From the NCBI RefSeq assembly GCF_001014645.1, contig NZ_LASZ01000005.1, positions 164,132 through 228,131 of the forward strand: a stretch of DNA of 64,000 bases, given 5' to 3'. The notes below the pieces were generated by a model. It was not told the DNA's origin. It made no database searches and saw only the letters and a list, made by a program, of their open reading frames with translations. Source of the DNA: Luteimonas sp. FCS-9 (GTDB lineage: Bacteria; Pseudomonadota; Gammaproteobacteria; Xanthomonadales; Xanthomonadaceae). The translations under genes and the position numbers were made by a program. Positions 1 to 11,313 of the stretch are shown here, piece by piece (position 1 is the stretch's first letter; each line of letters begins with the position of its first letter).

Positions 1-1
1 C

Positions 2-226
2 CGGCAGGTCGTGCGCGACGCGCGCGCGCGGCTGGCCGAACTCGAACAGCGGCGCAACGACGCCCCCGTGGCACCGATGTCGGCCGACACCCTCGGCACC
101 CCGCAACAGATCGGGCTGTTCGCACCACCATCGGCCGCGATCGAGGCGCTGGCGGGCATCGATCCCGACGCATTGACGCCACGCGAGGCACTCGAGGCGC
201 TGTACCGGCTCAAGACGTTGCTGTAG
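2..226 (+). CDS. mutS: DNA mismatch repair protein MutS, C-terminal fragment
   Basis: Only the last 74 codons are inside the window; the gene enters from the left edge. The visible part is an Arg/Ala-rich helix, a Pro-rich linker and a terminal helix ending [17 protein letters not shown], which is how MutS proteins typically end (the small C-terminal dimer/tetramer helix). MutS recognises base mismatches and recruits MutL. None of the mismatch-binding or ATPase domains can be checked here. The call rests on the tail alone. Confidence 0.8.
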   Translation, partial: RQVVRDARARLAELEQRRNDAPVAPMSADTLGTPQQIGLFAPPSAAIEALAGIDPDALTPREALEALYRLKTLL

Positions 227-322
227 CCAGCGCCCCGCAGCGCGCGCCAACAACCCGCGCGCGCCGCCCCCTCCCCCCCGTCCATACCGCGTCCCGGTCC
301 GCCCTCGCATCCGCCACGCTGC

Positions 323-420
323 TCGCCCATCCGCGCGCGCATCCGAGTCCAGCGCCTGCCTGGTACCGTGACCACAAAGCGGATATCGGGCCGCGACTGG
401 GTGCGGTACCCGGCAGGCGC
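323..420 (+). repeat. 69-bp inverted-repeat element, copy 1, with conserved flank
   Basis: The core is 352-420, bounded by 17-bp inverted ends (GCGCCTGCC(T/G)GGTACCG and its complement, 16/17 match). The interior contains AAAGCGGATATCGGGCCGCG. The roughly 29 bp to its left (ATCCGCGCGCGCATCCGAGTCCA-like) are also shared with the other copies, so the full unit is about 98 bp. Further copies are at 532-629 and, inverted, 6691-6788. No coding content. Confidence 0.85.
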
Positions 421-531
421 ACACGCGGTCCCCAGCAGACGCGACTGCCACGCCCCTGAGCACTCTCAAGCACGAGATTCCTCGGGCTCATGCCGTGCAG
501 TCGGAGATTCAACACCACCGCTGCATGCCGC

Positions 532-629
532 TCGCCGATCCGCCGTCGCATCCGCCTCCAGCGCCTGCCGGGTGCCGTGACCACCAAGCGGATATCGGGC
601 CGCGACTGGGCGCGGTACCCGGCAGGCGC
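532..629 (+). repeat. 69-bp inverted-repeat element, copy 2
   Basis: Core 561-629, direct orientation relative to copy 1 and about 209 bp downstream of it. The left flank from about 532 is conserved. Together the two copies fill much of the 793-bp mutS-katG gap (227-1019). The rest of that gap shows no gene; a short CT-rich stretch precedes katG. Confidence 0.85.
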
Positions 630-896
630 ACACGCTGACCACGCTCTCCCAGCAGGCGTATACCGTCTCCTACGCGCCTCGATCGCAACAGGCCCGATGC
701 GCGTCACCGGGAACACCTGTTCGATAGCAGGAACCTATCGGATTCAGGAAAACAATCGATTTCAACTTCCTGATCGACGCACCTAATCTGCAGGCTCACT
801 CGCAGACATCGGTCGCCCGCCATGCGCCAGCTCTCCGTGTCCCTCCTTCGCCCCGATCTCGCCGCGTCGCCTGCGCACCGCCGGCGCACCGGCTGA

Positions 897-3275
<2,379 letters not shown>

Positions 3276-3414
3276 CCGCCTTCGCCGCCGGCATGCCCGC
3301 GGCCTGCCGCCTTCCTCCCCGGAAGGCGGCGTATCGCCGGCTGCTCGACTGGTTGTTGCGCGATGGACGCCTGCCCGACGACGCGAACGAGCTCGGCGAC
3401 CGGGCGCGCCGACG

Positions 3415-3828
3415 CTACAGCGCGTCGATGTCGCCCAAGGCCCGGATCAGGCGGCGGGCGCGCTTGTCGGGCTTGTGTTCGGGCGCCTGGTAGCCGGCGC
3501 GCTGCGCGCGCTGTTCGGCCACGCGCGCCAGCCGTGCGGCACGCGACGCCTCGGATTCGGTGTACAGGCCCTGTGCCACGCTGGCCGGGCCCCGCGTGTC
3601 CGACAGGCCGGCCACGGCGACCTCGAACACCTCATCGCCGCGGGCGACGCGCAACGCGTCGCCGACACGGACCGCACGCGCGGGTTTGGCGCGCTGGCCG
3701 CCGACGTCGACCTTGCCGGTCTCGATCGCCTGCTTGGCCAGTGCGCGGGTCTTGAAGAACCGCGCGGCCCACAGCCAGAGGTCGAGGCGGACGCTGTCGG
3801 CGATGTTGGGAACCCGGGCTTCGCTCAT
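3415..3828 (-). CDS. hslR: ribosome-associated heat shock protein Hsp15
   Basis: 137-aa S4-domain RNA-binding protein. The S4 motif runs from VRLDLWLWAARFFKTRALA to about residue 60, followed by a basic tail rich in Arg/Lys, as in E. coli Hsp15. That protein binds free 50S subunits carrying a nascent chain and helps recycle stalled ribosomes. It is the last gene of a four-gene minus-strand operon, and its ATG overlaps the histidine kinase stop (ATGA at 3828-3825). The link to a two-component operon may be simple read-through. Confidence 0.88.
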   Translation of the reverse strand: MSEARVPNIADSVRLDLWLWAARFFKTRALAKQAIETGKVDVGGQRAKPARAVRVGDALRVARGDEVFEVAVAGLSDTRGPASVAQGLYTESEASRAARLARVAEQRAQRAGYQAPEHKPDKRARRLIRALGDIDAL

Positions 3829-5165
3829 GCGCCCGATATCGGTGCGCCGGCCGGCAAATCAAGCGCGGCGCGGAAGCCGCCGGGGCGGTTGTCGAGGACC
3901 AGGCGTCCGTCGTAGCCGGCCGCGATGCCGTCGACGATCGACAGACCCAGGCCGTGGCCGGGCACCCGGCTGTCGAGGCGCACGCCGCGCTGCAGGGCCT
4001 GCGCCATCGCCTCAGGGCGCATGCCCGGGCCATCGTCGTCGACGGCGATGCGCAGTCGGTCGCCTTCGCGCCCGGCGTGGATGCGCACCGCCGTGCGTGC
4101 CCACTTCACCGCGTTGTCGAGCAGGTTGCCGAGCATCTCTTCCAGGTCCTCGCGCGCACCGGCGAACACCAGGTCCGGCGCGATGTCGCCGGCGAACGCC
4201 ACGCGGTCTCCGGCCGTGCGCGCGAACAGCGCGCGCAGCGCCTCGACCACTGGCGCCACCGGTGTGCGCCGGCGCGCGTCGAATGCGAAGCCGCCGGCGA
4301 GCCGGCGCTCGACCTCGCCGCGCATGCGCTGCACCTGCGCGGCGACCAGGCCGGCGATGTCCTCGCCCGGCGCCTGCGCCTCGGCCGACAGCACGGCCAG
4401 TGGCGTCTTGAGCGCATGCGCGAGATCCTCGGCCGCGTGCCGCGCGCGCGAGACCCGACGCGCATGCTCGTCGAGCAGTTCGTCGATCTGCTCGGCCAGC
4501 GGCGCCGCCTCGGCCGGCCAGCGTTCGCCGCCGAAGCGTACGTCGTCGCCATTGCGGACCCGCTGCAGGATGCCGCGCATGCGATGCAGCGGGCGCAGCC
4601 CCCACTCCACCTGCCAGGCCAACAGTGCGAGCAGGACAGCGGCCGCACCGGCGAATGCGAGCATCGCCATCCGGCGGAACTCGCGCGTCTCGGCGATCAC
4701 GTCGCCGCGGTCGGCCGCCACGTAGACCGGGATCGACGCGGCGACGTCGGGCAGGCGCAGTTGCTGGGCGCGCACGCGCAGGTGTTGCCCGCGCGGGCCC
4801 TCGGCATCGAACCGCGCGGCCGGGCCGCGCGCGACGGGCGTGGACGGCAATTCGTCGTCCCACAACGACCGCGAGCCGATCGCCTCGCCGCCATCGCCGA
4901 TCCGCCAGTACCAGCCGGAGAACACCCGGGTCCAGCGCTCGTCGGCGGGCGTGCGGCGCAACTGCCAGCCGCCGTCCGGGCGCGCCTCGATCAGCCCGGC
5001 CAGCGTCGCGAAATCGTCGTCGAGGCGGCGGTCGAGCGCGCGCTCGCCCGAGCGCTCGAACATCGCGCCCAGCAGGCCGCCGGCGATCGCGGCCGAGATC
5101 GCCACGCCCAGCGCGCCGGCCAGCCACAGGCGCCAGCGCAGCGACAGCGCCCGCGCACCGGTCAC
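3825..5165 (-). CDS. PhoQ-type sensor histidine kinase
   Basis: 446-aa membrane sensor kinase. There is an N-terminal TM helix (about residues 10-30), a periplasmic domain of about 130 aa, a second TM around 180-200, then HAMP. The DHp helix is HALKTPLAVL with the phospho-acceptor His. The CATP domain has N box LGNLLDNAVKW, G1 box DDDGPGM and G2 box GHGLGLSIV. HALKTPL is typical of PhoQ-like kinases. The GTG start at 5165 overlaps the response-regulator stop (GTGA), so translation is coupled. The ligand is unknown; the PepSY gene heading the operon suggests envelope or cation stress, which is inference. Confidence 0.9.
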   Translation of the reverse strand: MTGARALSLRWRLWLAGALGVAISAAIAGGLLGAMFERSGERALDRRLDDDFATLAGLIEARPDGGWQLRRTPADERWTRVFSGWYWRIGDGGEAIGSRSLWDDELPSTPVARGPAARFDAEGPRGQHLRVRAQQLRLPDVAASIPVYVAADRGDVIAETREFRRMAMLAFAGAAAVLLALLAWQVEWGLRPLHRMRGILQRVRNGDDVRFGGERWPAEAAPLAEQIDELLDEHARRVSRARHAAEDLAHALKTPLAVLSAEAQAPGEDIAGLVAAQVQRMRGEVERRLAGGFAFDARRRTPVAPVVEALRALFARTAGDRVAFAGDIAPDLVFAGAREDLEEMLGNLLDNAVKWARTAVRIHAGREGDRLRIAVDDDGPGMRPEAMAQALQRGVRLDSRVPGHGLGLSIVDGIAAGYDGRLVLDNRPGGFRAALDLPAGAPISGA

Positions 5166-5824
5166 GGCGACGCCGACAGCCGGAACCCCTGCCCGCGCAC
5201 GGTGTGCAGCAGCGCGACGCCGAGCTTGCGGCGGATGCGTCCGACCAGCACGTCGAGCACGTTCGAATCGGGGTCGTAGCCGTTGTCGTAGACGTGCTCG
5301 CCGAGTTCGGCGCGGCTGACGACGCGTCCGGCGTGGTGCATCAGGTAGGCGAGGATGCGGTACTCCTGCGCGGTCAGCGCCAGCGGATCGCCGTCGAGCG
5401 CGAAGCGGCCGGCGTGCGCATCGAGCTCGAGCCCGCCGCAACGCAGCCGCGGCGAGGCGTGGCCGGCGCTGCGGCGGATCAGCGCCTGCAGGCGCAGCAC
5501 CAGTTCCTCGATCTGGAACGGCTTGGTCAGGTAGTCGTCGGCGCCGGCGTTGAAGCCGGCGAGCTTGTCGTGCCAGCGACTGCGCGCGGTCAGCACCAGC
5601 ACCGGCAGCGCCAGTCCGGCCTCGCGCCAGCGGTGCAGGACCGAGACGCCGTCCAGGCCCGGCAGGCCGAGGTCGAGCACGGCGGCATCGTAGGCCTCGG
5701 TCTGGCCGCGGAACTCGGCATCCGTGCCGTCGTCGACGCGATCGACGGCGAATCCGGCCGCGGCGAGCGCGGCGGCCACCCGCGCCGCGAGTTCGGCGTC
5801 GTCCTCGGCCAGCAGGATGCGCAT
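5162..5824 (-). CDS. OmpR/PhoP-family response regulator
   Basis: 220-aa two-component regulator. The receiver domain has acidic pocket Asp8-Asp9, phospho-acceptor Asp51 in AAVLDLGLPGLDG, and a conserved Lys in the KPF motif. The C-terminal winged helix carries RAELGEHVYDNGYDPDSNVL and the VGRIRRKLG recognition region. It partners with the kinase encoded immediately downstream. Its ATG overlaps the PepSY gene stop by one base (TGATG). Likely targets are this operon and the divergent PepSY gene at 6264, which is inference from position. Confidence 0.93.
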   Translation of the reverse strand: MRILLAEDDAELAARVAAALAAAGFAVDRVDDGTDAEFRGQTEAYDAAVLDLGLPGLDGVSVLHRWREAGLALPVLVLTARSRWHDKLAGFNAGADDYLTKPFQIEELVLRLQALIRRSAGHASPRLRCGGLELDAHAGRFALDGDPLALTAQEYRILAYLMHHAGRVVSRAELGEHVYDNGYDPDSNVLDVLVGRIRRKLGVALLHTVRGQGFRLSASP

Positions 5825-6135
5825 CAGTCGTCGATCTCGACCTCGAGCAGGCGCCCGGTCCGCGCATCGTACTTGAGCTCGGCGACGCGGCCGTCCTCCA
5901 TCAGGATCTCGATCTCGTACTCGTCGTCGTCCTCGTCGAGCTCGACCTCGAGCACGCGGCCGGGAAAGCGGCGCTCGGCATCGGCGAGCAGCCGTTCCAG
6001 GCGGACGAACTCGCCGCTGCGCACGCTCTCGCGGGCGTAGTCGGCGCCACGGCGACCATCGGGCGCGTCGGCGTGCAGCGGCGCGGCCAGCAGGCCGGCG
6101 AGGAACAGCGAGAGCGGGAGCAGGAGACGTCGCAT
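5824..6135 (-). CDS. PepSY-domain periplasmic protein, first gene of the two-component operon
   Basis: 103-aa protein with a cleavable signal peptide (MRRLLLPLSLFLAGLLAAPLHA) and one PepSY domain: a helix with RFPGRVLEVEL followed by paired strands ending in YDARTGRLLEVEIDD. It is very acidic in the strand region (a DEDDDEYE run). PepSY modules are often attached to proteases or sensors as inhibitory or sensing domains. It begins the operon with the regulator and kinase, so a role in signal input or feedback is plausible. It is paralogous to the divergent gene at 6264. Confidence 0.82.
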   Translation of the reverse strand: MRRLLLPLSLFLAGLLAAPLHADAPDGRRGADYARESVRSGEFVRLERLLADAERRFPGRVLEVELDEDDDEYEIEILMEDGRVAELKYDARTGRLLEVEIDD

Positions 6136-6263
6136 GGCGCCAGTGTGGGCGGGCGGATTAACGATTCGATGAACGGCTCGATCAGAACGCGGTTAGGCGC
6201 GATCGGGAGACTGCGCCTCGACCGGTCGCCGACCGGACCCGCCATCGACACGAGGACCATGCC

Positions 6264-6590
6264 ATGAAGCACCGTATCGCCATCGCCAGCCTGATCGCCG
6301 CCATCGGCGTCGCCATTGCACTGCCCGTCGCGTTGGCACAGGACCGTGACGACCGCGGCGATCGCCAGCACGCGGCCGCCGCGGCGCAGGCCGACCCGCG
6401 GGCGCGCGCCAACGCGGCCTCGCTCGACCGCATCCTCGCCGATGCGCAGCGCCGTCATCCTGGCCGCGTGATCGATGTGTCCTATGGAGACGGCGAGTAC
6501 GACGTCGACATCCGCCAGAACGACGGGCGCATCGTCGAACTCGAGTATTCGGCGCGCACCGGCCGCCTGCTCGAGACCGACTACGACTGA
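6264..6590 (+). CDS. PepSY-domain periplasmic protein, divergent from the two-component operon
   Basis: 108 aa with signal peptide (MKHRIAIASLIAAIGVAIALP, cleaved near ALAQ). A His/Asp-rich linker precedes one PepSY domain (RRHPGRVIDVSYGDGEY, then LEYSARTGRLLETDYD). The C-terminal strand matches the paralogue at 5824-6135. The two PepSY genes diverge from a 128-bp region that probably holds both promoters, a classic layout for a regulator-controlled target. A strong terminator follows at 6619. Confidence 0.8.
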   Translation: MKHRIAIASLIAAIGVAIALPVALAQDRDDRGDRQHAAAAAQADPRARANAASLDRILADAQRRHPGRVIDVSYGDGEYDVDIRQNDGRIVELEYSARTGRLLETDYD

Positions 6591-6618
6591 GCGCGGCACG
6601 CCATCGCGCACGACCTGA

Positions 6619-6648
6619 GGGCGCCGGATGCGGATCCGGCGCCCTTTT
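6619..6648 (+). terminator. Rho-independent terminator after the PepSY gene
   Basis: 11-bp perfect stem (GGGCGCCGGAT / ATCCGGCGCCC), 4-nt loop, then TTTT. It lies 29 bp after the stop codon. Confidence 0.85.
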
Positions 6649-6690
6649 CGCGCGTCTCGAATTGCCGGACCTGTCCGAGGTTCATCGTGG

Positions 6691-6788
6691 GCGCCTGCCG
6701 GGTACCGCGCCCAGTCGCGGCCCGATATCCGCTTTGTGGTCACGGCACCCGGCAGGCGCTGGACACGGATGCGATCGCGGATCGGAAC
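6691..6788 (-). repeat. 69-bp inverted-repeat element, copy 3 (inverted)
   Basis: Core 6691-6759, opposite orientation to copies 1 and 2, with the conserved flank continuing to about 6788. It occupies the 355-bp gap between the PepSY gene and rplS, which otherwise holds only two terminators. Confidence 0.85.
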
Positions 6789-6899
6789 GCGGCGTGACCG
6801 TCAGCACGACGCGCGCATCAACGCCGGACATTGGGTCGGACGAACAGGCGGGACGGCAGGAGCGCATCGAGCGAGGCATTTCCAAGCCCGCAAACGCAG

Positions 6900-6921
6900 A
6901 CGGCCGCCTTGCGGCGGCCGT
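6900..6921 (-). terminator. Hairpin terminator of the rpsP-rimM-trmD-rplS operon
   Basis: 9-bp perfect GC-rich stem (ACGGCCGCC / GGCGGCCGT) with a 4-nt loop, 24 bp after the rplS stop on the minus strand. The following U-run is weak (CTGCGTTT), so efficiency is uncertain. Confidence 0.65.
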
Positions 6922-6945
6922 CGTGCGACATCGAAGCGGGCCCGA

Positions 6946-7386
6946 TTACTCGGCGGCCGGCGCCGGTGCGGCGGCAGCGGCCTTGTCGGCGCGCGCCTTC
7001 TCGTTCTTGGCCTTCGCCGAAGCCGACAGATCTTCCTTGATGCGGGCCTTCTTGCCTTCCAGGCCGCGCAGGTAGTACAGCTTGCCGGCGCGGACCTTGC
7101 CGCGGCGCTTGACTTCGACCGACTCGATCTGCGCGCTGTGGCTCTGGAAGACGCGCTCGACGCCGTAGCCGTGCGAGATCTTGCGCACGGTGAACGCGGA
7201 GTTCAGGCCGGCGTTCTTCTTGCCGATGACCACGCCTTCGTAGGCCTGCACGCGCTCGCGGTTGCCTTCCTTGACCTTGACGTTGACGACGACGGTGTCG
7301 CCGGGGCCGAAGTCGGGAAGCTCGCGCGCGGTCTGGGCGCTTTCGAATTCCTGCAGCAGGGTGTTCAGGGAGGGCTTGGTGGTCAT
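6946..7386 (-). CDS. rplS: 50S ribosomal protein L19
   Basis: 146 aa. The core [19 protein letters not shown], then [16 protein letters not shown] and [16 protein letters not shown], is diagnostic of L19, which sits at the 30S/50S interface. A longer open frame exists upstream, but [11 protein letters not shown] at 7386 matches the usual N-terminus. The C-terminal tail is extended by Ala/Pro/Lys-rich sequence (about 25 aa), common in this family. Last gene of the rpsP-rimM-trmD-rplS operon. Confidence 0.97.
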   Translation of the reverse strand: MTTKPSLNTLLQEFESAQTARELPDFGPGDTVVVNVKVKEGNRERVQAYEGVVIGKKNAGLNSAFTVRKISHGYGVERVFQSHSAQIESVEVKRRGKVRAGKLYYLRGLEGKKARIKEDLSASAKAKNEKARADKAAAAAPAPAAE

Positions 7387-7532
7387 GGTCTTGGCCTGTT
7401 GGAGTCGTTGTAGGCGTGGTGCACGTGGACGCACGCTCTGGCATGGCGGGCTCGACGGCCCGTTGTTTCGGTTAGCCGCGCATTATAGGCGCAGCTGCAC
7501 GGCGAATGCCACCGCCGCGCGGGGGCACCCGG

Positions 7533-8342
7533 TCAGGCCTCCGGATCGGCGTCGCGCTCCGCCCGCCAGGCCGCGAGCAGCCGCCGGTCGGCCTTGCCGA
7601 GCGCGGACTCGTCGAGCAGGTCCGGGCGCCGCACGGCGGTGCGCGCCAGCGACTGCTGCCGGCGCCAGGCGGCGATCTGCGCGTGGTTGCCCGACAGCAG
7701 CACGTCGGGCACGCGCCCCAGGGCGTGCTCGACGGGCCGGGTGTAGTGCGGACAGTCGAGCAGGCCGTCGCCCTCGAAGCTGTCCTGTGCGGCCGAATCG
7801 GCATCGTTCAGCGCGCCGTCCTGCAGCCGTGCCACTGCGTCGACGACGACCGCCGCGGCCAGCTCCCCGCCCGAGAGCACGTAATCGCCGATCGACAGTT
7901 CCTCGTCCACCTCGGCCTGGAGCAAGCGTTCGTCGACGCCCTCGTAGCGGCCGCACAGCAGGATCAGTCGCGGCAGCGCGGCGAGTTCGCGCACTTTCGC
8001 CTGGGTCAGCGGCCGGCCCTGCGGACTCATGTAGATCGTCCGCGCCGGCGCCGGATCGGCGGCGCGCGCGGCGGCGAGCGCGGCGCGCAGCGGCTCGATC
8101 AGCATCACCATGCCGGGCCCACCGCCGAACGGGCGGTCGTCGACCCGGCGGTAGTTGCCCTGGGCGTAGTCGCGTGGATTCCAGCCCTGCAGCGCGACCA
8201 GTCCCCGTTCGCGCGCCCGCCCGACCACGCCGACCGCGGCCGCCTGGTCGATGAACTCGGGAAACAGACTGACGACGTCGATGCGGATGGCGCCGGACTT
8301 CGTGATCCGGGCGTCGGGAACCGGTGCAGCTTCGGACGTCAT
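7533..8342 (-). CDS. trmD: tRNA (guanine37-N1)-methyltransferase TrmD
   Basis: 269-aa SPOUT methyltransferase that adds m1G at position 37 of tRNAs reading CNN, which prevents +1 frameshifting. Seen: [10 protein letters not shown] at the N-terminus, [15 protein letters not shown], the knot region [15 protein letters not shown] and [14 protein letters not shown] (SAM binding). The start is set at MTSEAAP (8342) because codons upstream fall in an intergenic repeat. It lies between rimM and rplS in the conserved operon. Confidence 0.97.
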   Translation of the reverse strand: MTSEAAPVPDARITKSGAIRIDVVSLFPEFIDQAAAVGVVGRARERGLVALQGWNPRDYAQGNYRRVDDRPFGGGPGMVMLIEPLRAALAAARAADPAPARTIYMSPQGRPLTQAKVRELAALPRLILLCGRYEGVDERLLQAEVDEELSIGDYVLSGGELAAAVVVDAVARLQDGALNDADSAAQDSFEGDGLLDCPHYTRPVEHALGRVPDVLLSGNHAQIAAWRRQQSLARTAVRRPDLLDESALGKADRRLLAAWRAERDADPEA

Positions 8343-8347
8343 GACGG

Positions 8348-8390
8348 CTCCTCCCAATCCCGGGTCCCCGTTCCCGAATCCCGGCCTTTC
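8348..8390. repeat. GGGATTCGGGA-type intergenic repeat
   Basis: Short run of CCCAATCCCGGG / CCCGAATCCCGG units between trmD and rimM. It is the same family as the strings at 36412-36523 and 55289-55394, and common in Xanthomonadaceae spacers. Confidence 0.6.
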
Positions 8391-8916
8391 AGAACTCCGC
8401 ATCCCAGTCGACCGTCACCACGCCGGCGTCGAAGTCGACCGAGACGACGTAGTCGGGGATCACGAACGGAATCATGCGCTCGCGCTCGCCGTGGGCGACC
8501 AGCACGTCGTTGGCGCCGGTCGAGAACAGGTGCGAGACGGTGCCCAGGTCCGCGCCATCGAGGTTGCGCACGTGCAGGCCCTCGAGGTCGACCCAGTAGT
8601 ACTCGCCCGGCGCGGGCGGCGGCAGCGCGTCGCGCGGCACCCAGACCTCGAGCCCGCGCGTGGCCTCGGCGGCATCGCGGTCGGCGATGTCGGGCAGCGT
8701 GGCGACCACGCCCTTGGGCGTCTCGCGACCGCGCGCGCCCGACAGCGTGCGCTCGCCGCCGCGGCCGTCGCGCAGCACCCAGGGCTGGTAGCGGAAGATC
8801 GCGCTGCGCGGTTCGGTGAACGACTCGAGCTTCACCTCGCCACGCACGCCGAACGCGCCATGGACCTTGCCCAGCTGGATCATCCGCTGGGAAGGCTGGC
8901 GCGTCGGGTCGTTCAT
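8389..8916 (-). CDS. rimM: 16S rRNA processing protein RimM
   Basis: 175 aa. The N-terminal RimM barrel contains [20 protein letters not shown] and the C-terminal PRC-barrel contains [14 protein letters not shown], the signature YYW.DL.G segment. RimM assists maturation of the 30S head and binds S19. The start at MNDPTRQ (8916) is preferred; MIQLGKV at 8883 is a possible alternative. Second gene of the rpsP operon. Confidence 0.95.
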   Translation of the reverse strand: MNDPTRQPSQRMIQLGKVHGAFGVRGEVKLESFTEPRSAIFRYQPWVLRDGRGGERTLSGARGRETPKGVVATLPDIADRDAAEATRGLEVWVPRDALPPPAPGEYYWVDLEGLHVRNLDGADLGTVSHLFSTGANDVLVAHGERERMIPFVIPDYVVSVDFDAGVVTVDWDAEF

Positions 8917-8952
8917 GTCGGCATGGCCGCGCCCGCAGGCGCGGCCCACGGG

Positions 8953-9213
8953 TCAGGCGGCGGCGACCGCAGCCTTGCCCGCTTCCTTGTACAGGGCGCG
9001 GACCTTGTCGCTCATCTGGGCACCGTTCTTGACCCAGTGGTCGACGCGCTCGGTGTCGAGGACGACGCGCTGCTCGCCGCCGGTCGCGACCGGGTTGTAG
9101 TAGCCCACGCGCTCGATGTTGCGGCCGTCGCGCGCGCTGCGCGAGTCGGTCACGATGATGTGGTAGAACGGACGCTTCTTGGCGCCGCCGCGCGTCAGAC
9201 GGATCTTGACCAT
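8953..9213 (-). CDS. rpsP: 30S ribosomal protein S16
   Basis: 86 aa, usual length. [19 protein letters not shown] and [19 protein letters not shown] are the S16 hallmarks. First gene of the operon rpsP-rimM-trmD-rplS. The spacer upstream to about 9400 should hold the promoter, but no clear -35/-10 pair could be fixed by eye. Confidence 0.98.
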   Translation of the reverse strand: MVKIRLTRGGAKKRPFYHIIVTDSRSARDGRNIERVGYYNPVATGGEQRVVLDTERVDHWVKNGAQMSDKVRALYKEAGKAAVAAA

Positions 9214-9406
9214 TGCTTTGCTTCCTGTGTTGCCCAGTCGCCACGGTGGCGAGGTAAGCCGGCGATTATAGCCGAGCTCTGGGCGCTTGTCGCAAGCGGT
9301 CTTCCGGCCTGCGCATCCGAGAGTGGTCCGGTGACGCTCCGCGCCCCGAGGGCGCTCCTACAGCCGGCGCCGCAACTGGGCGATCGCGCACGCAGCCCAC
9401 GCCTCG

Positions 9407-10237
9407 CTACCGCACGGCTGTCCCGACCGGCGTCCACGGCTGCGACGCGAGCAGCGCGCGCAGCCGCGCGAGCGCCGGAGCATCGGCATCGAAGCGCAGC
9501 CCGTCGATCGCCGCGATCGCACGCAGGCCGGCGCTGTTGCACGCGAACGCGGCCTGGAACCGGCCGCAGTCGGGCAGCCGCAGCACGGCCTCGCGCTGGG
9601 CGATGCCGGCCGCGTCGAGCGCCGCGCGCAGCAACGCCTCGGCGGTCCCGCGCAGCGCCGGTGCGCGCGGCCAGACCACGCCCCCGTCGGCCCCCACGAA
9701 GCCGACGTTCCACAGCGCGCCCTCGCCGATCGTGCCGTCGGCCGCGACCAGCAGCGCGTCGTCGAAGCCGGCCAGCGCGGCCTGCCGGCGCGCGTGCAGC
9801 GACGGCAGCGTCGCGGCGTGCTTGAGATGGGCCAGCGCGCGGACGTGGACGTGCGAGGCCAGCCGCAGCGGCGCAGCCGGCGGCTCGCGCGGTGGCGACA
9901 GCGCGACCAGCAGGGCGACCGGCACCACGTCGCCGCGCTCCACGGCCGCGACGTCGCGCGCGAACGCGGAGATGCGCAGCGTCGCGTCGTCGACGCCGGC
10001 CGCGGCGAGCGCCGAGGCCATCGCGTCCTGGATGCGTGCGGGTGCAAGGGGGCTGCCGAACAGTTCGAGGTTCGCGGCCTGCAGGCGCGCCAGATGCAGG
10101 TCCAGGCCCTGCACCGCGCGCCCGCGCACCTGCAGCGTCGAGAGATGTCCGTAGTTGACCAGCGCGGCGGCCAGATCCCCTGCCCCGGCCGGCCGGCCGT
10201 CGATCCAGTGGCTGGACTCGTCGGCCGCGCGCGTCAC
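9407..10237 (-). CDS. class-IV aminotransferase, probable aminodeoxychorismate lyase
   Basis: 276-aa PLP fold-type IV enzyme. VNYGHLSTLQVRGRAVQGLDLHLARL is the N-terminal region of PabC/D-amino-acid aminotransferases. The Lys of HLKHAATLPSLHARRQA is the likely PLP lysine, and TIGEGALWNVGFV matches the E.S..N.F motif loosely. PabC releases p-aminobenzoate for folate. The divergence leaves a branched-chain or D-amino-acid aminotransferase possible. The GTG start overlaps the stop of the upstream gene (GTGA at 10237). Confidence 0.72.
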   Translation of the reverse strand: MTRAADESSHWIDGRPAGAGDLAAALVNYGHLSTLQVRGRAVQGLDLHLARLQAANLELFGSPLAPARIQDAMASALAAAGVDDATLRISAFARDVAAVERGDVVPVALLVALSPPREPPAAPLRLASHVHVRALAHLKHAATLPSLHARRQAALAGFDDALLVAADGTIGEGALWNVGFVGADGGVVWPRAPALRGTAEALLRAALDAAGIAQREAVLRLPDCGRFQAAFACNSAGLRAIAAIDGLRFDADAPALARLRALLASQPWTPVGTAVR

Positions 10238-11313
10238 AGCAGCGCCCGGGCGTCGCGCCACCAGGCCTGCACGAGTTCACCCGCCGGCCGCGCCTGCGCC
10301 TGCCAGGCCGACTGGCCCGCCCAGGCCTGCATCGCATCGAGCCGGCCCTCGCGGACCGCGGCCGCGCGCATCGGCGCGGTGAGTCCACGCTGCACCGGGT
10401 ACGGCCGCGCCGGCGGCGCGTCGCCGCCGGCGGCCGCGCGCACGTAGCCGGTCGCCAGCGCGCGGCCGAGCCGGCCACTGAACGCGCGCGTCGGCCAGCA
10501 GGCTTCCGGCTCGGCCGAGGCCAGCGCATCGGCCCAGGCGGACGCGATGTCGGCCTCGGGCGTCCGCAGCAGCGCAGTACCGACCTGCACCGCGCTTGCG
10601 CCGAGCACCAGCGCCGCGGCGATCCCGCGCCCGTCGGCGATGCCGCCGGCCGCGATCACCGGCACCTCGAGCGCATCGGCCAGCCGCGGCAGCAGCGAGA
10701 ACAGCCCGACGAGGCGGCGCTCGGCATCGTCGGCCTCGAACGCGCCGCGATGCCCACCTGCCTCGGCGCCCTGGGCGACCACCGCATCGGCGCCCGCGGC
10801 CTGCGCCGCGCGCGCCTCGTCAAGCGTGGTGACGGTCGCGAACCAGGCGATCCCGGCCGCCTTCAGGCGTTCGACCTGCGCCGGCGCGAACACCCCCATG
10901 ATGCTCGAGGCGACCGCTGGCCGCGCAGCCATCAGCGCCTCGAACTGGGCGTCGAAGTCGGCCGGCGCGGCATCGCCTGCCGATGCCGGCACCACCGGCC
11001 CCCAGCGTTCGAGGAACGCGCGGGTCGCCGCCTCGCCGGCCGCGTCGCGCACCGGCGGCGGGTCGGGGATCCACAGGTTGACCTGCGCCGGGCCAGCGGT
11101 GCGGTCGCGGAACGCGCGCATCCACGTGTCGATCTCGGCCGGCTGCGACAGCACCGCGCCCATCGCGCCCATGCCGCCAGCCTCGGCGACGGCCGCGGCC
11201 AGCGCCGGCGGGCAGGCGCCGGCCATCGGCCCCATCAGGACCGGCACCCGCAGGCCGAAGCGCGCACAGAATGCGGCGGCCCGCTGGCGCGCCGGGTGGG
11301 CGCCCGTGCTCAC
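10234..11313 (-). CDS. nitronate monooxygenase family flavoprotein
   Basis: 359-aa TIM-barrel FMN enzyme. PVLMGPMAGACPPALAAAV at the N-terminus, GADAVVAQGAEAGGHRG in the middle (with the conserved catalytic His of the family) and VIAAGGIADGRGIAAALVLG for phosphate binding are typical of 2-nitropropane dioxygenase/NMO. Family members oxidise propionate-3-nitronate or other nitronates. The GTG start overlaps the ffh stop (GTGA at 11313), so it is co-transcribed with ffh. The substrate is unproven. Confidence 0.85.
   Translation of the reverse strand: MSTGAHPARQRAAAFCARFGLRVPVLMGPMAGACPPALAAAVAEAGGMGAMGAVLSQPAEIDTWMRAFRDRTAGPAQVNLWIPDPPPVRDAAGEAATRAFLERWGPVVPASAGDAAPADFDAQFEALMAARPAVASSIMGVFAPAQVERLKAAGIAWFATVTTLDEARAAQAAGADAVVAQGAEAGGHRGAFEADDAERRLVGLFSLLPRLADALEVPVIAAGGIADGRGIAAALVLGASAVQVGTALLRTPEADIASAWADALASAEPEACWPTRAFSGRLGRALATGYVRAAAGGDAPPARPYPVQRGLTAPMRAAAVREGRLDAMQAWAGQSAWQAQARPAGELVQAWWRDARALL

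Noticed and set aside
3285..3410. Short plus-strand frame after katG with a helix-like RRLLDWLLRDGRLPDD
   Set aside because: Looks protein-like and could be a gene remnant, but it has no start, no Shine-Dalgarno and runs into hslR antisense.
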